DNA of 64,000 nucleotides from Mycobacterium sp. GA-1199 (GTDB lineage Bacteria > Actinomycetota > Actinomycetes > Mycobacteriales > Mycobacteriaceae), in assembly GCF_001500045.1 (NCBI RefSeq), contig NZ_LQIX01000054.1, positions 124,001 through 188,000 on the forward strand, given 5' to 3'. A program made the position numbers and the translations under genes. A model generated the notes under the pieces. The model worked only from the letters and a program-made list of their open reading frames with translations. It was not told where the DNA came from and made no database searches. Positions 41,801 through 49,480 of this stretch are shown here, one piece after another. The stretch's first letter is position 1, and each line of letters starts with the position of its first letter.

Positions 41801-44800
41801 TCCGACAACGCCGGAAATGAGACGGCCTACTTGCACGTGGTGGAGATTGACAATGACGGCCGCCAAGCCTACGAAGGCCGCTTCGATGAAGGCGATTTTG
41901 AGAACGCATACCTCGAGCTCGAAAGGCGATATTACGCCTTCGAAGGCGCTGCCTTCGCTGAGTCTGGGTCGGTCCTGACCGACTGGGTTGCCGCGGTGAA
42001 CCTCAAAGAATTCGACCGCGCATTCGGCGAGCTGGTCTCTCCGCGGCTGCACATCGAAAATCGTTCTCGGGCCCCATTTCCCAACCGCTCAGCAGCGGAG
42101 GCTCGCGCGGCATTCGAGAGTTTGACCACTGAGGTCGCATCCGTGCGCCTGTTGGTCTCCGTTGTGTGCTGGCTGTCGCCGACGCTGTTGGTGCTCCGCA
42201 CCGATCGCGACGCCGCAGGGCCAGACGGTGAGTACTATGCCTGGACATGGCTGAGCGTGACCGAGATCCGCGAAGGTCAAGTGTCATCGATCTGCACTTT
42301 CGACGTTGACGACGAGGACTCGGCATTCGCCTACGCGGAGGAGACGATGCGGGCCACCGCGAGCCGGCTATCTGTCGACAACAGGGCCACCCGAACGCGC
42401 TACGCGTTGGGAGAGGCATTGCGCGCAGGCGACGCCGAGTGCGCCGCACGTCTATTCACTGAGGACTACATCTACGACGATCAATGGGCGATCGGAGGCG
42501 ATCCGCCCGACAGCGTCCGCACGGCATGCGAGCGAATCCTTCAGCAATACACGGCCTTTGAGGGTAATACCTTGGCGGTGCGCGGCGACTCACTGCAGCT
42601 TTCGCGCACTCGTTGGTCCAACGATGCAGGCTACGAAACTCGCTATCTGCATGTGCTCGAAGTCGACGACGACGGACGCATCGGTTACTACGGTCGCTTC
42701 GGCGAGAACGATTTCGAAGGCGCCTACCGCGAACTTGAGCGACGGTTTTACGCTGGCGAGGGCTCGGCGTTCGCCGGTGCGGGTCGCGTGACAACAGAGT
42801 TCGCGATCACAGTTAGCCAGGGCGATCTCGATCGCTTGTTCGGTGACCTCATCACGCCCGACTTCCACGTCGAGAACCGGTCGCGCTCCGCCCTCACTGA
42901 TCGTTCGGCAGCAGAGTTTCGGGACGGTGTCGAGCAGCTGATGACGATGGTCGAGTCGGCGCGCACGTGGAATTCGGCGGTGTGCTGGCTGTCCCCGACC
43001 TGTGCCGTCGGCCGAAATGAGCGCGAGGCCATCGGACGAGACGGTGAGCGCTATGCATGGAGCGACCTCGAAGTCTTCGTGATCCGCGATGGGCGGATTG
43101 CGGCCGCTTGCATGTTCGAGGTCGAAGACGAGGAGGCGGCCTTCGCCTACGCAGAGGAGCTGGTTCGTGCGACAGCCAGTCGGTTGGCGGTGACGAATCG
43201 GGCAGCCAGGACCTCTGAGCGTCTCTGGCGGGCATTGCATGCGCGGGAGATCGACGCCGCTGTCGCACTTTTCGCGGATTCGTTTGTCTACGATGATCAC
43301 CGGCGCCTGAGCGGAAATCCCCTCGGAGATACCCGTGCTGCGCTTGAACGACTCCTCGAGGATTACTCGTCATTCGAGTGCCGCACCCTGGCGGTGCGCG
43401 GTGAATCTTTGAATCTCGGCCTGTTGCATTGGTCGAATGAGGAGGGTTTCGAGGTTCGCTATCTAATGGTCCACGAGGTCGACCATGCTGGATGCATCAT
43501 CTATCACGGCCGCTTCGATGAGGACGACTTCCAAGGCGCCTACCGCGAACTCGACCGGCGCTATTACGCGAACGAGGGTGCGGCGTTCGCAGACGCGGGT
43601 GACACTCAGACGGAGTGGCTGGTCGCCCTGAATCGCGGCGATCTCGATCGGTTGTTCGGCGAATTGACCGCACCCGATTTGCGATTTGAGATGCGCTCCA
43701 GCTCACCATTCCCGGAGCCTTCAACCGCCAGCGCTCGCGCCGCGATCGAGGATTTCACGGCATCCGTCTCTTCATCGCGTACATGGCACTCCCAGATGTG
43801 CTGGGTTTCACCGACGTGTTGTGTCTGCCGCAATGAGCGCGAGGCCGTCGGTCTCGACGGCGAACCGTATGCGTGGTCCCGCCTCAGCGTTGTGGAGTTC
43901 CGGGGCGGACGCATGACGTCGGAGTGTGAGTTCGACGTCGACGACGAGGAAGCCGCGTTCGCCTACGCGGAGGAGCGCGCTCATACCGTTCACAGCCGAC
44001 TCGCGCTGACCAACAGATCTTGCGACACGGTCACCGCCCTGCAGAACGCCCTGTGCGCCCGAGATGTTGAGGGTGGTACCGGCTGCTACGCATACCCGTG
44101 TGAGTACGACGATCGGCGCCGGCTCGGCGGAGATCGCGTTCGGAGTGCCGCAGGGTTGCGGCTTGCGGGTGAACGGATCTTGGCCCAGTACAACCACTTC
44201 GAATGGCGCACTCTTGCGGTTCGGGGGAATCTGCTGAGCATGCACTCCAGCGTCTGGTCGGACGACTCCGGCAACGAAACGTCCTATCTACATGTCTACG
44301 AGGTCGACCACACTGGACATTTCACCTACGAGGGCCGCTTCGACGAAGACGACTTCGAAAGCGCCTACCGAGAACTCACGCGCCGGTACTGTGCAGGCGA
44401 GGGTGCGGCCGTCGCTGACGGGGCAGCGCACAACGCGGAGTTTTTGATCAGCATCAACCGACGTGCCTGGGACCGGGCCTTCAACGAGTTCACTGATCCG
44501 GATATGTATGCCGTGAGCCGATCACGTTCCGGTTTCCCGGACCGCTCGGTCGCTGAGTTGCGCGCCAGCTACGAGGATCTGTGTGCGATGGTCGATCGGG
44601 TTCGTTCTTGGCACTCGGCGGAGTATTGGTTGTCGCCTTCGATCGCGGTTATCCGCCACGAACGCGAGGCCACAGGGCGCGACGGCGAGCGATATACGTG
44701 GACCCGGATCATCGTGGGCGAGCAACGCGACGGTCGGACCACCCATCTGTGCGAGTTCGACGTCGACGACGAGGACGCCGCCTTCGCCTACGCAGACCAG

Positions 44801-44839
44801 CTGGTTCGTCGTCCAGGCACTAGTAGCGTGGAGACATGA
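35840..44839 (+). CDS. Giant cyclase-ATPase protein with seven double NTF2-like repeats
   Basis: A 2999-residue protein from ATG 35840. Domain order: two zinc ribbons (CASCG...FCEGCG and CAACG...FCRGCG, residues 8-51); class III nucleotide cyclase (about 70-245) with the expected residues Asp78 (VMFADLAGST), Lys118 and Asp122 (VTKYIGDGFMAVWG), Asp190, Asn193 and Arg197 (VGDALNVGARLE), so probably active; STAND/AAA ATPase with Walker A GDPGVGKS (286-293) and Walker B VVLVLDDIQWAD (near 375); a TPR-like helical region to about 1060; then seven tandem units (residues 1078-2999). Cyclase-ATPase-TPR proteins are known in mycobacteria, but the repeat tail makes up nearly two thirds of this one. There is no signal peptide. 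A cytosolic ligand-sensing cyclase is inferred. Confidence 0.93.
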   Translation: MAESGRTCASCGSANEEDARFCEGCGASLTRVCAACGLGASATARFCRGCGTPLDVTVAQDIPVTAPVRKTVTVMFADLAGSTTFEERVDAETAREVIRRYHGLLRSTVERHRAGVTKYIGDGFMAVWGVPEIGADDAAHAVDTAVELQERFVELAAGVAEAHGVELALRVAVNTGEVVVGADDADIVGDALNVGARLESECPRGRVVVGEETWRATRGRYAYESRGQVQVKGRTAPVAVYQWLGRESESADSAPFVGRSDEIRRLQAVLDEAQASRAARLVTVIGDPGVGKSRLATEFMASQEDTPVLYARCTVEVTVALAPLVELLRARDLETELPAGVAERDRLLRDLNGLTAGVPGSVEENFWALRRFVEVLAWDGPVVLVLDDIQWADTLLLDFIEHMVEWAQEAPVVILALARPELREIRPDLVTVSRWVSEAVHLDGLDAEATAELAAKVLGASALPNELLRRLPASTGGNPLFVRELIGMLAYDGVLVEQPGEWRLTIDVDAIAIPPTIHALLASRLERLEPADRRVLEIASVIGGDFSLGAVQALADGDKAIILSCNRLRRLELVQPSGTYVGDEPVWRFHHVLIRDVAYRRLLKSDRAELHERLAEWMQAGGSSVAFDPDEMVARHLEAAHMYRQELGLLDERTGDLAVKAARHYAASARRALDRDELVSAGAQAARGAALGVADAAVRAELLLIGCEAFLSAGDVAAGAPLVDDLDRIAGDTLAPWATCYRSQFVIYTDPERLLEIEARLQDAIDEFTRRADPAGLAKAHRVRASARFRLGRVGDGEVDLFEALIAARHSGDHRQITAALGAAPGAALWGPSPVPKAGGRCLDVVRMQRMTTAAPSLEATSLRHLAVLELLRGRPDKARTMLADARQIVEDLGLRHGLMETELFAGFIELMEGDPVAAEPHFRTAVEGLDALGAGADAGQAAALLTRSVLAQGRIDDADRYASESEQLAGRNLKTAVAWRAVRAEILSTLGRHPEAAAMASDAVAVAAETDLVLDHAEACLALSRVLNASGDINGANAARADAESLYAAKEVARATVRAGPTSAAPPGHPASTPVPSRLAVTNQSCEFLPAFIGALHAQDVDGAVAAFSDRFVYDDRRRLGGDPILGLYAMRRAIERIFGQYNRFEFRVLAVRGQRLNLLWSRWSDHDGNETTTLYVNQTDDDGRIEYHGRFDEDDFESAYRELERRYYTGEGSAFAEHGLAASEAPIALNQGAFDRLIGELCVADMQVENRSRSAFPHRSAGDLRATFGELDSLLASSRTWMSAVCWLSPAWSITRLEREGIGQDGELYTWTRVIVAAHRDGRIASMCEFDLEDEDAAFAYADKRVRAATSRLAVTNQACERVEIGWRALQTQNIDNIANSYADQFVYDDRRRLTGDPIEGAAALQAASVRLLEQYPHVVWRTLAVRGERLELRWSRVSDEAGNETSHLHVFQIDEQKLIAYHGRFDEDDFEGAYRELERRYYAGEGSAYAQAGTTVTEWALALTRADLDTLFDEILAPDLRVVNRSRSAFPDRSAREYRTTLEELAARVESARSWVAAVQWLSPTYAVLRCERDALGRDGEHFAWSYVIVLEVRNGRITSMYEFDDEEPAFAYAEERVRPTSRLAVSNRASEVGEAVRRAMQDHDVDAAAALHSDRFVYDDRRHLTGDPLYAGAGVRAAFERVFAQYTKFETGTLAVRGENLVLGWGRWANDAGFETTHLSVIEVSDDGRIEYHGRFDEDDFEIAYRELERRYYAGEAAEFAEAGSLGAEYVAALNQGNIDRLFSELTDPGMQLENRSRSALPDRSITQFRASLEELNELVASARTWNSAMCWLAPTLTVFRQEREAVGRDGESYAWTRLMVCEIHDGRMAHVCEFDVDDENAAFAYAEERMRAITSRLAVTNRSCQTVHAVHAALRIHDVDGIMRWMSDALVYDDRRQLSGALISSVAGFRTAFERILARYSIFEMRILAVRGDRLNLHWTRWSDNAGNETAYLHVVEIDNDGRQAYEGRFDEGDFENAYLELERRYYAFEGAAFAESGSVLTDWVAAVNLKEFDRAFGELVSPRLHIENRSRAPFPNRSAAEARAAFESLTTEVASVRLLVSVVCWLSPTLLVLRTDRDAAGPDGEYYAWTWLSVTEIREGQVSSICTFDVDDEDSAFAYAEETMRATASRLSVDNRATRTRYALGEALRAGDAECAARLFTEDYIYDDQWAIGGDPPDSVRTACERILQQYTAFEGNTLAVRGDSLQLSRTRWSNDAGYETRYLHVLEVDDDGRIGYYGRFGENDFEGAYRELERRFYAGEGSAFAGAGRVTTEFAITVSQGDLDRLFGDLITPDFHVENRSRSALTDRSAAEFRDGVEQLMTMVESARTWNSAVCWLSPTCAVGRNEREAIGRDGERYAWSDLEVFVIRDGRIAAACMFEVEDEEAAFAYAEELVRATASRLAVTNRAARTSERLWRALHAREIDAAVALFADSFVYDDHRRLSGNPLGDTRAALERLLEDYSSFECRTLAVRGESLNLGLLHWSNEEGFEVRYLMVHEVDHAGCIIYHGRFDEDDFQGAYRELDRRYYANEGAAFADAGDTQTEWLVALNRGDLDRLFGELTAPDLRFEMRSSSPFPEPSTASARAAIEDFTASVSSSRTWHSQMCWVSPTCCVCRNEREAVGLDGEPYAWSRLSVVEFRGGRMTSECEFDVDDEEAAFAYAEERAHTVHSRLALTNRSCDTVTALQNALCARDVEGGTGCYAYPCEYDDRRRLGGDRVRSAAGLRLAGERILAQYNHFEWRTLAVRGNLLSMHSSVWSDDSGNETSYLHVYEVDHTGHFTYEGRFDEDDFESAYRELTRRYCAGEGAAVADGAAHNAEFLISINRRAWDRAFNEFTDPDMYAVSRSRSGFPDRSVAELRASYEDLCAMVDRVRSWHSAEYWLSPSIAVIRHEREATGRDGERYTWTRIIVGEQRDGRTTHLCEFDVDDEDAAFAYADQLVRRPGTSSVET
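39071..44836 (+). repeat. Seven tandem coding repeats of about 820 bases
   Basis: Units start at 39071, 39896, 40712, 41537, 42362, 43178 and 43994, giving lengths 825, 816, 825, 825, 816, 816 and 843 bases (275 or 272 residues; the last has a short tail). Each opens with SRLAVTNRxx and carries VYDDRRRL, GRFDEDDFExAYRELERRYY, then NRSRSxFPDRS, CWLSPT, EREAxGRDGExYAW and EFDVDDEDAAFAYAEE. The two halves of a unit each look like one NTF2/SnoaL fold, so 14 domains in total. A 38-base run is identical between unit 1 (39410-39447) and unit 7 (44333-44370). Confidence 0.93.
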
Positions 44840-45249
44840 CCACACCGGCTCCCAAACTGCAGCTGACCGATGACGAGTGGCGCAAGAAGCTGACCCCGGA
44901 GGAGTTCCACGTCCTGCGCGAGGCCGGCACCGAGCGCCCCTTCACCGGCGAGTACACCGACACCAAAACCGAGGGCATCTACGAGTGCCGCGCCTGCGGC
45001 GCCGAGCTGTTCCGCAGCACCGAGAAGTTCGAGTCGCACTGCGGCTGGCCGTCGTTCTTCGATCCGGCCGACTCCGACGCCGTCATCCTGCGGTCTGACG
45101 ACTCGCTGGGTATGCATCGTGTCGAGGTGCTCTGCGCCAACTGCCACAGCCACCTCGGCCACGTGTTCGAGGGCGAGGGCTACCCCACTCCGACCGATCA
45201 GCGCTACTGCATCAACTCGATCTCGCTGCGGCTCAAGCCGACCTCCTGA
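44836..45249 (+). CDS. msrB: Peptide-methionine (R)-S-oxide reductase MsrB
   Basis: A 137-residue enzyme that reduces methionine-R-sulfoxide in proteins. Two zinc CxxC pairs are visible (YECRACGAELF and VLCANCHSHLG), the substrate-binding FESHCGWPSFFDPADSDAV, and the catalytic Cys in RYCINSISLRL. It corresponds to M. tuberculosis Rv2674c in family; here it is on the plus strand and its ATG overlaps the giant-gene stop by ATGA, so it can be translated by read-on from that gene. A strong hairpin follows. Confidence 0.95.
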   Translation: MTTPAPKLQLTDDEWRKKLTPEEFHVLREAGTERPFTGEYTDTKTEGIYECRACGAELFRSTEKFESHCGWPSFFDPADSDAVILRSDDSLGMHRVEVLCANCHSHLGHVFEGEGYPTPTDQRYCINSISLRLKPTS

Positions 45250-45251
45250 CG

Positions 45252-45308
45252 CGAAATTGCATTCCAGCAGGGCTTCACTCGAAAAAGTTCTGCTGGAATG
45301 CCATTTCG
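45252..45308. terminator. Hairpin between msrB and the convergent secreted-protein gene
   Basis: Arms at 45252-45270 and 45290-45308 pair with one mismatch in 19 bases; the inner 12 (GCATTCCAGCAG/CTGCTGGAATGC) are perfect. The position between convergent genes makes it a likely bidirectional terminator. Confidence 0.8.
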
Positions 45309-45327
45309 GCGCGCAGGCGCAGAGAAG

Positions 45328-45636
45328 CTATGCCGGGTAGACGGCGAACTCGGCGCGGTCTTCGGTGTCGGCGACGCATTGGAACAGCAGCGGCGCCGTC
45401 ATCGCGTTACCCGAGTAACACGTGAACGGGCCGATGACCTGGTACTTGTCGCCGTTCAGGTTGTACTGGACGGCGTAGTCAGACGCCGTGATGCAGTCGA
45501 TGTCACCGGCCGTGATTTCGATGACCTGACCGAAGCGCGGTGCGCACCGCTCGCTGTCCGGGGCCTGCGCGAAGCCGGGGGGAGCCGCGACGAGAGCACC
45601 GATCCACAGAGCAGCAGCGAGCAGTACAGTCCTCAT
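45328..45636 (-). CDS. Small secreted protein, hypothetical
   Basis: A 102-residue exported protein. The signal peptide ends PPGFAQAPDS, leaving about 78 mature residues with four cysteines (SERCAPRF, DIDCITAS, FTCYSGN, LLFQCVAD) that could form two disulphides. It has beta-rich composition and no recognised domain. It lies immediately downstream of hemQ on the same strand (27-base gap), so it may be transcribed with the haem genes. Confidence 0.75.
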   Translation of the reverse strand: MRTVLLAAALWIGALVAAPPGFAQAPDSERCAPRFGQVIEITAGDIDCITASDYAVQYNLNGDKYQVIGPFTCYSGNAMTAPLLFQCVADTEDRAEFAVYPA

Positions 45637-45663
45637 CGGTCAATGATGACCGAGCGACGCCGG

Positions 45664-46359
45664 TTACGGCAGGCGATCGATCAACTGCTCCGCGCTGATA
45701 CGCGGGCCGGTGAAGAACGGCGTCTCCTCGCGCACATGCCGCCGCGCATCCGTGGCGCGCAGGTCCCGCATCAGGTCGACGATGCGGTGCAGTTCCGGCG
45801 CCTCGAACGCCAGGATCCACTCGTAGTCGCCCAGCGCGAACGCCGGAACGGTGTTGGCCCGCACGTCCTTGTAGCCGCGCGCCGCCATGCCGTGTTCGGA
45901 GAGCATGCGACGGCGCTCCTCGTCGGGCAGCAGATACCAGTCCAGCGACCGCACGAACGGATACACGCAGATGTAGTTCCCCGGCTCCTCGCCCGCCAGG
46001 AACGCCGGGATGTGGCTCTTGTTGAACTCCGCGGGGCGGTGCAACGCGACGTTGCTCCACACCGGATTGCTGGCGCGACCCAGCGCGGTGGTGCGACGGA
46101 AGTCGGCGTAGGTGGCCTGCAGCGCCTCGACGTTGTCGGCGTGGGTCCAGATCATGAAGTCGGCATCGGCGCGCATCCCGGCGATGTCGTACAGACCGCG
46201 CACCACGACGCCGCGCTCCTCCTGCTGCTTGAGGAACGTCGCGGTCTCGTCGACGACCGCGCCGCGCTCCTCTCCCAGTTCCCCGGGCCGCACGGCGAAC
46301 ACCGAGAACATCAGGTAGCGGAGGGTGGAGTTGAGCGCGTCGTAGTCGAGCTTGGCCAT
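45664..46359 (-). CDS. hemQ: Coproheme decarboxylase HemQ (ChdC)
   Basis: A 231-residue protein catalysing the last step of the coproporphyrin-dependent haem route: two oxidative decarboxylations turn coproheme into haem b. Family blocks are LRYLMFSVFAVRPGELG, the loop YPFVRSLDWYLLPDEERRRM with the catalytic Tyr region, and EHGMAARGYKDVRANTVPAF with the proximal haem-ligand region. The ATG at 46359 (MAKLDYDALN) is chosen; upstream frame overlaps hemY. Equivalent to Rv2676c. Confidence 0.95.
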   Translation of the reverse strand: MAKLDYDALNSTLRYLMFSVFAVRPGELGEERGAVVDETATFLKQQEERGVVVRGLYDIAGMRADADFMIWTHADNVEALQATYADFRRTTALGRASNPVWSNVALHRPAEFNKSHIPAFLAGEEPGNYICVYPFVRSLDWYLLPDEERRRMLSEHGMAARGYKDVRANTVPAFALGDYEWILAFEAPELHRIVDLMRDLRATDARRHVREETPFFTGPRISAEQLIDRLP

Positions 46360-46363
46360 GGCT

Positions 46364-47719
46364 CTATCGTGCCACGCGCGTGGTGACCAGCGACGCGACC
46401 GCCCTGGTGGCAGCCGACACACACGCCGGAACACCGATGCCGTCGAGGAACCCACCCGCCACCGCTATCGTCGGCGGCAGCCCCGAGCGCAGTTCGGCCA
46501 CTAGCGCGCCGTGACCGGGTCCGTATTGCGGCATCGCGTCGATCCACCGCTGCACGTGGTAGTCGACCGGCTCCGTCCTGACCCCGAAGAGGGTGGCGAG
46601 ATCCTCGGCCGCCCAGTCGAGCAGCTGATCGTCGCCTACGCTGCGGGCCAGGTTGTCGCCGAACCTCCCGAACGAGAGCCGGACCAACTCGACGCTGCCG
46701 CGCTGACCCCACTTGCGCGACGTCAGCGTGACCGCTTTCGACCACAGGCGTTCGCCGCCGGCCACCAACACCCCGGACTGCTGCGGCAGCGGCGTACCGC
46801 CCGGCAGCGCCAACGCGACCAACGCCGTCGACGCCACCGGGATCCGCCGGGCCGCGGCGGCGCTCCGGGGAGCCACTTCCGCGACCAGCCGCGCCAACCG
46901 AGGTGCCGGCACCGCGAGCACCGCCGCGTCGGCGTGGTGGCGGACACCTTCGTCGTCGACGAGTTCCCAGCCTCGCGCGCCGCGGTGCAGCCCTTCGATC
47001 GTGACCTGCCTCCACTGCGCGCCGGCGCGCCGAACGACCTCGTCGACCAGCACCCGGTAGCCGCCGTCTACGGCGCCGAACACCGACCCGGTGACCGGCG
47101 GCGGCGCGGCGTCGCGGACGGCCTCGGTGAGGTTTCTCGCGCCGCGGTCGAGGGCGACAGCCAGCGTCGGCACCGCCGAACGGACCCCGATCGTCGCCGC
47201 GTTGCCCGCGTAGACGCCGGCCAGTAGTGGTTCGACCGAGCGGGTGACCACCTGCTCACCGAACCGGTCGCCGACCAGCTCGGCAACGGACGGGTCAGCA
47301 CCCGGGCGCCACGCGAACGGGCGGTTGGGTTCGCCGTGCATCCAGGCGATCGTCGCGTCGTCCACCAGCCCGGCCAGCGCCGACGGCTGCGCCGGTATCC
47401 CCTGCAGCGTGCCCGCGGGAAGCGGATGCAGCCTGGCCTGGCTGTAGATCAGCGGGCGCGCGCCGGTCGTGCCGATCTGTCGGTTCGCCAGGCCCACCTC
47501 TGCCAGCAACGCGGGGACTTCGGGTCGTCGCGCGACGAACGCCTCGGCGCCGACGTCCATCGGTTGGCCACCGATCCGCTCGGTGCGCAGCACGCCACCG
47601 AGCCGGTCGGCGGGGTCGAACAGCGTGATCGTCGCGTCGGGACCCGCCGCGACACGCAGCCGATACGCGGCGACGAGACCCGAAATCCCTCCGCCGACAA
47701 CGCAATACGATGCGCTCAC
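46364..47719 (-). CDS. hemY: Coproporphyrinogen III oxidase / protoporphyrinogen oxidase-type HemY (CgoX)
   Basis: A 451-residue FAD enzyme oxidising coproporphyrinogen III to coproporphyrin III in the gram-positive haem route. It has the dinucleotide-binding start SYCVVGGGISGLVAAYRL, a second FAD block LFDPADRLGGVLRTERIGG, and C-terminal IAVAGGFLDGIGVPACVSAA. The GTG start at 47719 overlaps the hemE stop by GTGA, and hemQ begins four bases after its stop, so the three form one tight operon. Confidence 0.95.
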   Translation of the reverse strand: MSASYCVVGGGISGLVAAYRLRVAAGPDATITLFDPADRLGGVLRTERIGGQPMDVGAEAFVARRPEVPALLAEVGLANRQIGTTGARPLIYSQARLHPLPAGTLQGIPAQPSALAGLVDDATIAWMHGEPNRPFAWRPGADPSVAELVGDRFGEQVVTRSVEPLLAGVYAGNAATIGVRSAVPTLAVALDRGARNLTEAVRDAAPPPVTGSVFGAVDGGYRVLVDEVVRRAGAQWRQVTIEGLHRGARGWELVDDEGVRHHADAAVLAVPAPRLARLVAEVAPRSAAAARRIPVASTALVALALPGGTPLPQQSGVLVAGGERLWSKAVTLTSRKWGQRGSVELVRLSFGRFGDNLARSVGDDQLLDWAAEDLATLFGVRTEPVDYHVQRWIDAMPQYGPGHGALVAELRSGLPPTIAVAGGFLDGIGVPACVSAATRAVASLVTTRVAR

Positions 47720-48780
47720 AGCGAATGCACCAATGCCACCACTTCGGTGATGACCTCGGGATCGGTGGCCGGGAGCACGCCGTGCCCGAGGTTGAACACA
47801 TGCCCGGCGGCACCCGCGTCTATAGCCCGCCTGCCGTCGTCGACGACCGCCCGCGCCGCGCGTTCGGCCACCGGCAGGCCGGCCAGCAACACCACCGGGT
47901 CCAGGTTGCCCTGCAACGCCGTCCCCGGGACCACCCGGGCGGCGGCGTCGGACAGCGACGTGCGCCAGTCGACCCCGACCACGGCCGGGGCGCCATGCCC
48001 GGACGCCGCCTGTGACATCGCGCCCAGCAACTCGGCGGTCCCGACGCCGAAGTGGGTCATCGGCACTCCGGCGGCGGCCAGCGTCGCGAACACCCGGGTG
48101 CTGTGCGGCAGTACGTAGCTGCGGTAATCGGCCAGCGACAGCGTCCCGGCCCACGAGTCGAACACCTGAATCGCATCAACACCGGCGTCCACCTGAACCT
48201 GCAGGAACGCGATCGTCACGTCGGTCAGCGCGGTCATCAACGCGTGCCAGGTGTTGGGCTCGCCGAGCATCATCGCCTTGGTCCGCTCGTGGTTACGGCT
48301 CGGCCCGCCCTCGACCAAGTAGGACGCCAGCGTGAACGGCGCGCCCGCGAAGCCGATCAGCGGCACGTCGCCGAGCTCGGACACCAACGACCCGACGGCC
48401 TCGGCGACCGGCGCCACCTGGCCACGCTCGAGCGGTCTCATGGCGGCGACGTCGGCGACGGTGCGAATCGGGTGTTCGATCACCGGGCCGACGTCGGGAA
48501 CGATGTCAAGGGCGATGCCCGAGGCCCGCAACGGCACCACGATGTCGGAGAACAGGATCGCGGCGTCGACGCCGTGCCTGCGGATCGGCTGCAGGGTGAT
48601 CTCGGTGATCAGCTCGGCGTCGAAGCAGGCCTGCATCATCGTGTTCTTCGCCCGCAACGCGCGGTACTCGGGCAGCGAACGGCCCGCCTGCCGCATGAAC
48701 CACACCGGCGCGCGGCCGGGTTTGCGGCCGCTGGCGGCGGCCAAATAGGGCGAGTCGGGCAGCTCACGGCGCGTGTTCAT
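47716..48780 (-). CDS. hemE: Uroporphyrinogen decarboxylase HemE
   Basis: A 354-residue enzyme converting uroporphyrinogen III to coproporphyrinogen III. The invariant N-terminal motif APVWFMRQAGRSLPEYR holds the two catalytic Arg residues; LFSDIVVPLRASGI contains the key Asp; and VFDSWAGTLS and FGVGTAELL follow the family. The ATG at 48780 (MNTRRELP) gives the standard length. It begins the hemE-hemY-hemQ operon and is divergent from the DUF3000 gene. Confidence 0.97.
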   Translation of the reverse strand: MNTRRELPDSPYLAAASGRKPGRAPVWFMRQAGRSLPEYRALRAKNTMMQACFDAELITEITLQPIRRHGVDAAILFSDIVVPLRASGIALDIVPDVGPVIEHPIRTVADVAAMRPLERGQVAPVAEAVGSLVSELGDVPLIGFAGAPFTLASYLVEGGPSRNHERTKAMMLGEPNTWHALMTALTDVTIAFLQVQVDAGVDAIQVFDSWAGTLSLADYRSYVLPHSTRVFATLAAAGVPMTHFGVGTAELLGAMSQAASGHGAPAVVGVDWRTSLSDAAARVVPGTALQGNLDPVVLLAGLPVAERAARAVVDDGRRAIDAGAAGHVFNLGHGVLPATDPEVITEVVALVHSL

Positions 48781-48896
48781 CGCTCTCAATGCTGCCATGC
48801 GACCGCGCGACCCCCGCCTGGCCTCGACCGGACCGGCGCCCGCCAAGATCGGCGCGCCACGCGCACAGACCTGCCCGAATGGGCTAGCGTCACGTC

Positions 48897-49478
48897 GTGA
48901 CCACCGCCGAACCGGCTCAGTTCCGCGAAGCGGTGGCGGCGATGAATGCCACCACCGTCCGACCGGAGATCGAGCTCGGCCCGATCCGCCCGCCGCAGCG
49001 GCTGGCGCCGTTCAGCTATGCGCTGGGCGCCGAGGTCCGCCATCCCGAGACGGCGATCGTGCCGGAACGCTCCGACGGTGACGCATTCGGCCGCCTGATC
49101 CTGCTGCACGACCCCGAGGGCGCCGACGCCTGGGACGGCACCATGCGGCTGGTCGCCTACATTCAGGCCGATCTGGACTCCAGCGAAGCCGTCGACCCGC
49201 TACTGCCCGAGGTCGCGTGGAGTTGGCTCGTCGACGCCCTTGGGGAACGCGACGAGCACGTCACCGCCCTGGGCGGCACCGTCACCGCCACCACCTCGGT
49301 GCGCTACGGCGACATCTCCGGCCCGCCCCGGGCCCACCAGTTGGAGCTGCGTGCCTCATGGACGGCGACGACGCTCGAGTTGGGTCCCCACGTCGAGGCG
49401 TTCTGTGAGGTGCTCGAGCACGCCGCCGGGCTGCCGCCGCAGGGCGTCACCGACCTCGGCTCCCGTACCCGCGCTTGA
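48897..49478 (+). CDS. DUF3000 protein
   Basis: A 193-residue actinobacterial protein of unknown function, equivalent to Rv2680. Conserved pieces include FREAVAAMNATTVRPEIELG, RLAPFSYALGAEV, and LEVAWSWLVDAL-type helices with a C-terminal beta section (ATTSVRYGDISGPPRAHQLE). The GTG start at 48897 lies 116 bases from the divergent hemE. It overlaps the ribonuclease D gene start region, indicating coupling. Confidence 0.9.
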   Translation: MTTAEPAQFREAVAAMNATTVRPEIELGPIRPPQRLAPFSYALGAEVRHPETAIVPERSDGDAFGRLILLHDPEGADAWDGTMRLVAYIQADLDSSEAVDPLLPEVAWSWLVDALGERDEHVTALGGTVTATTSVRYGDISGPPRAHQLELRASWTATTLELGPHVEAFCEVLEHAAGLPPQGVTDLGSRTRA

Positions 49479-49480
49479 CG

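Noticed and set aside
39071..44836. Regular repeats that might suggest a CRISPR array
   Set aside because: The period is about 820 bases, the repeats are coding and diverged, and no cas genes are near.
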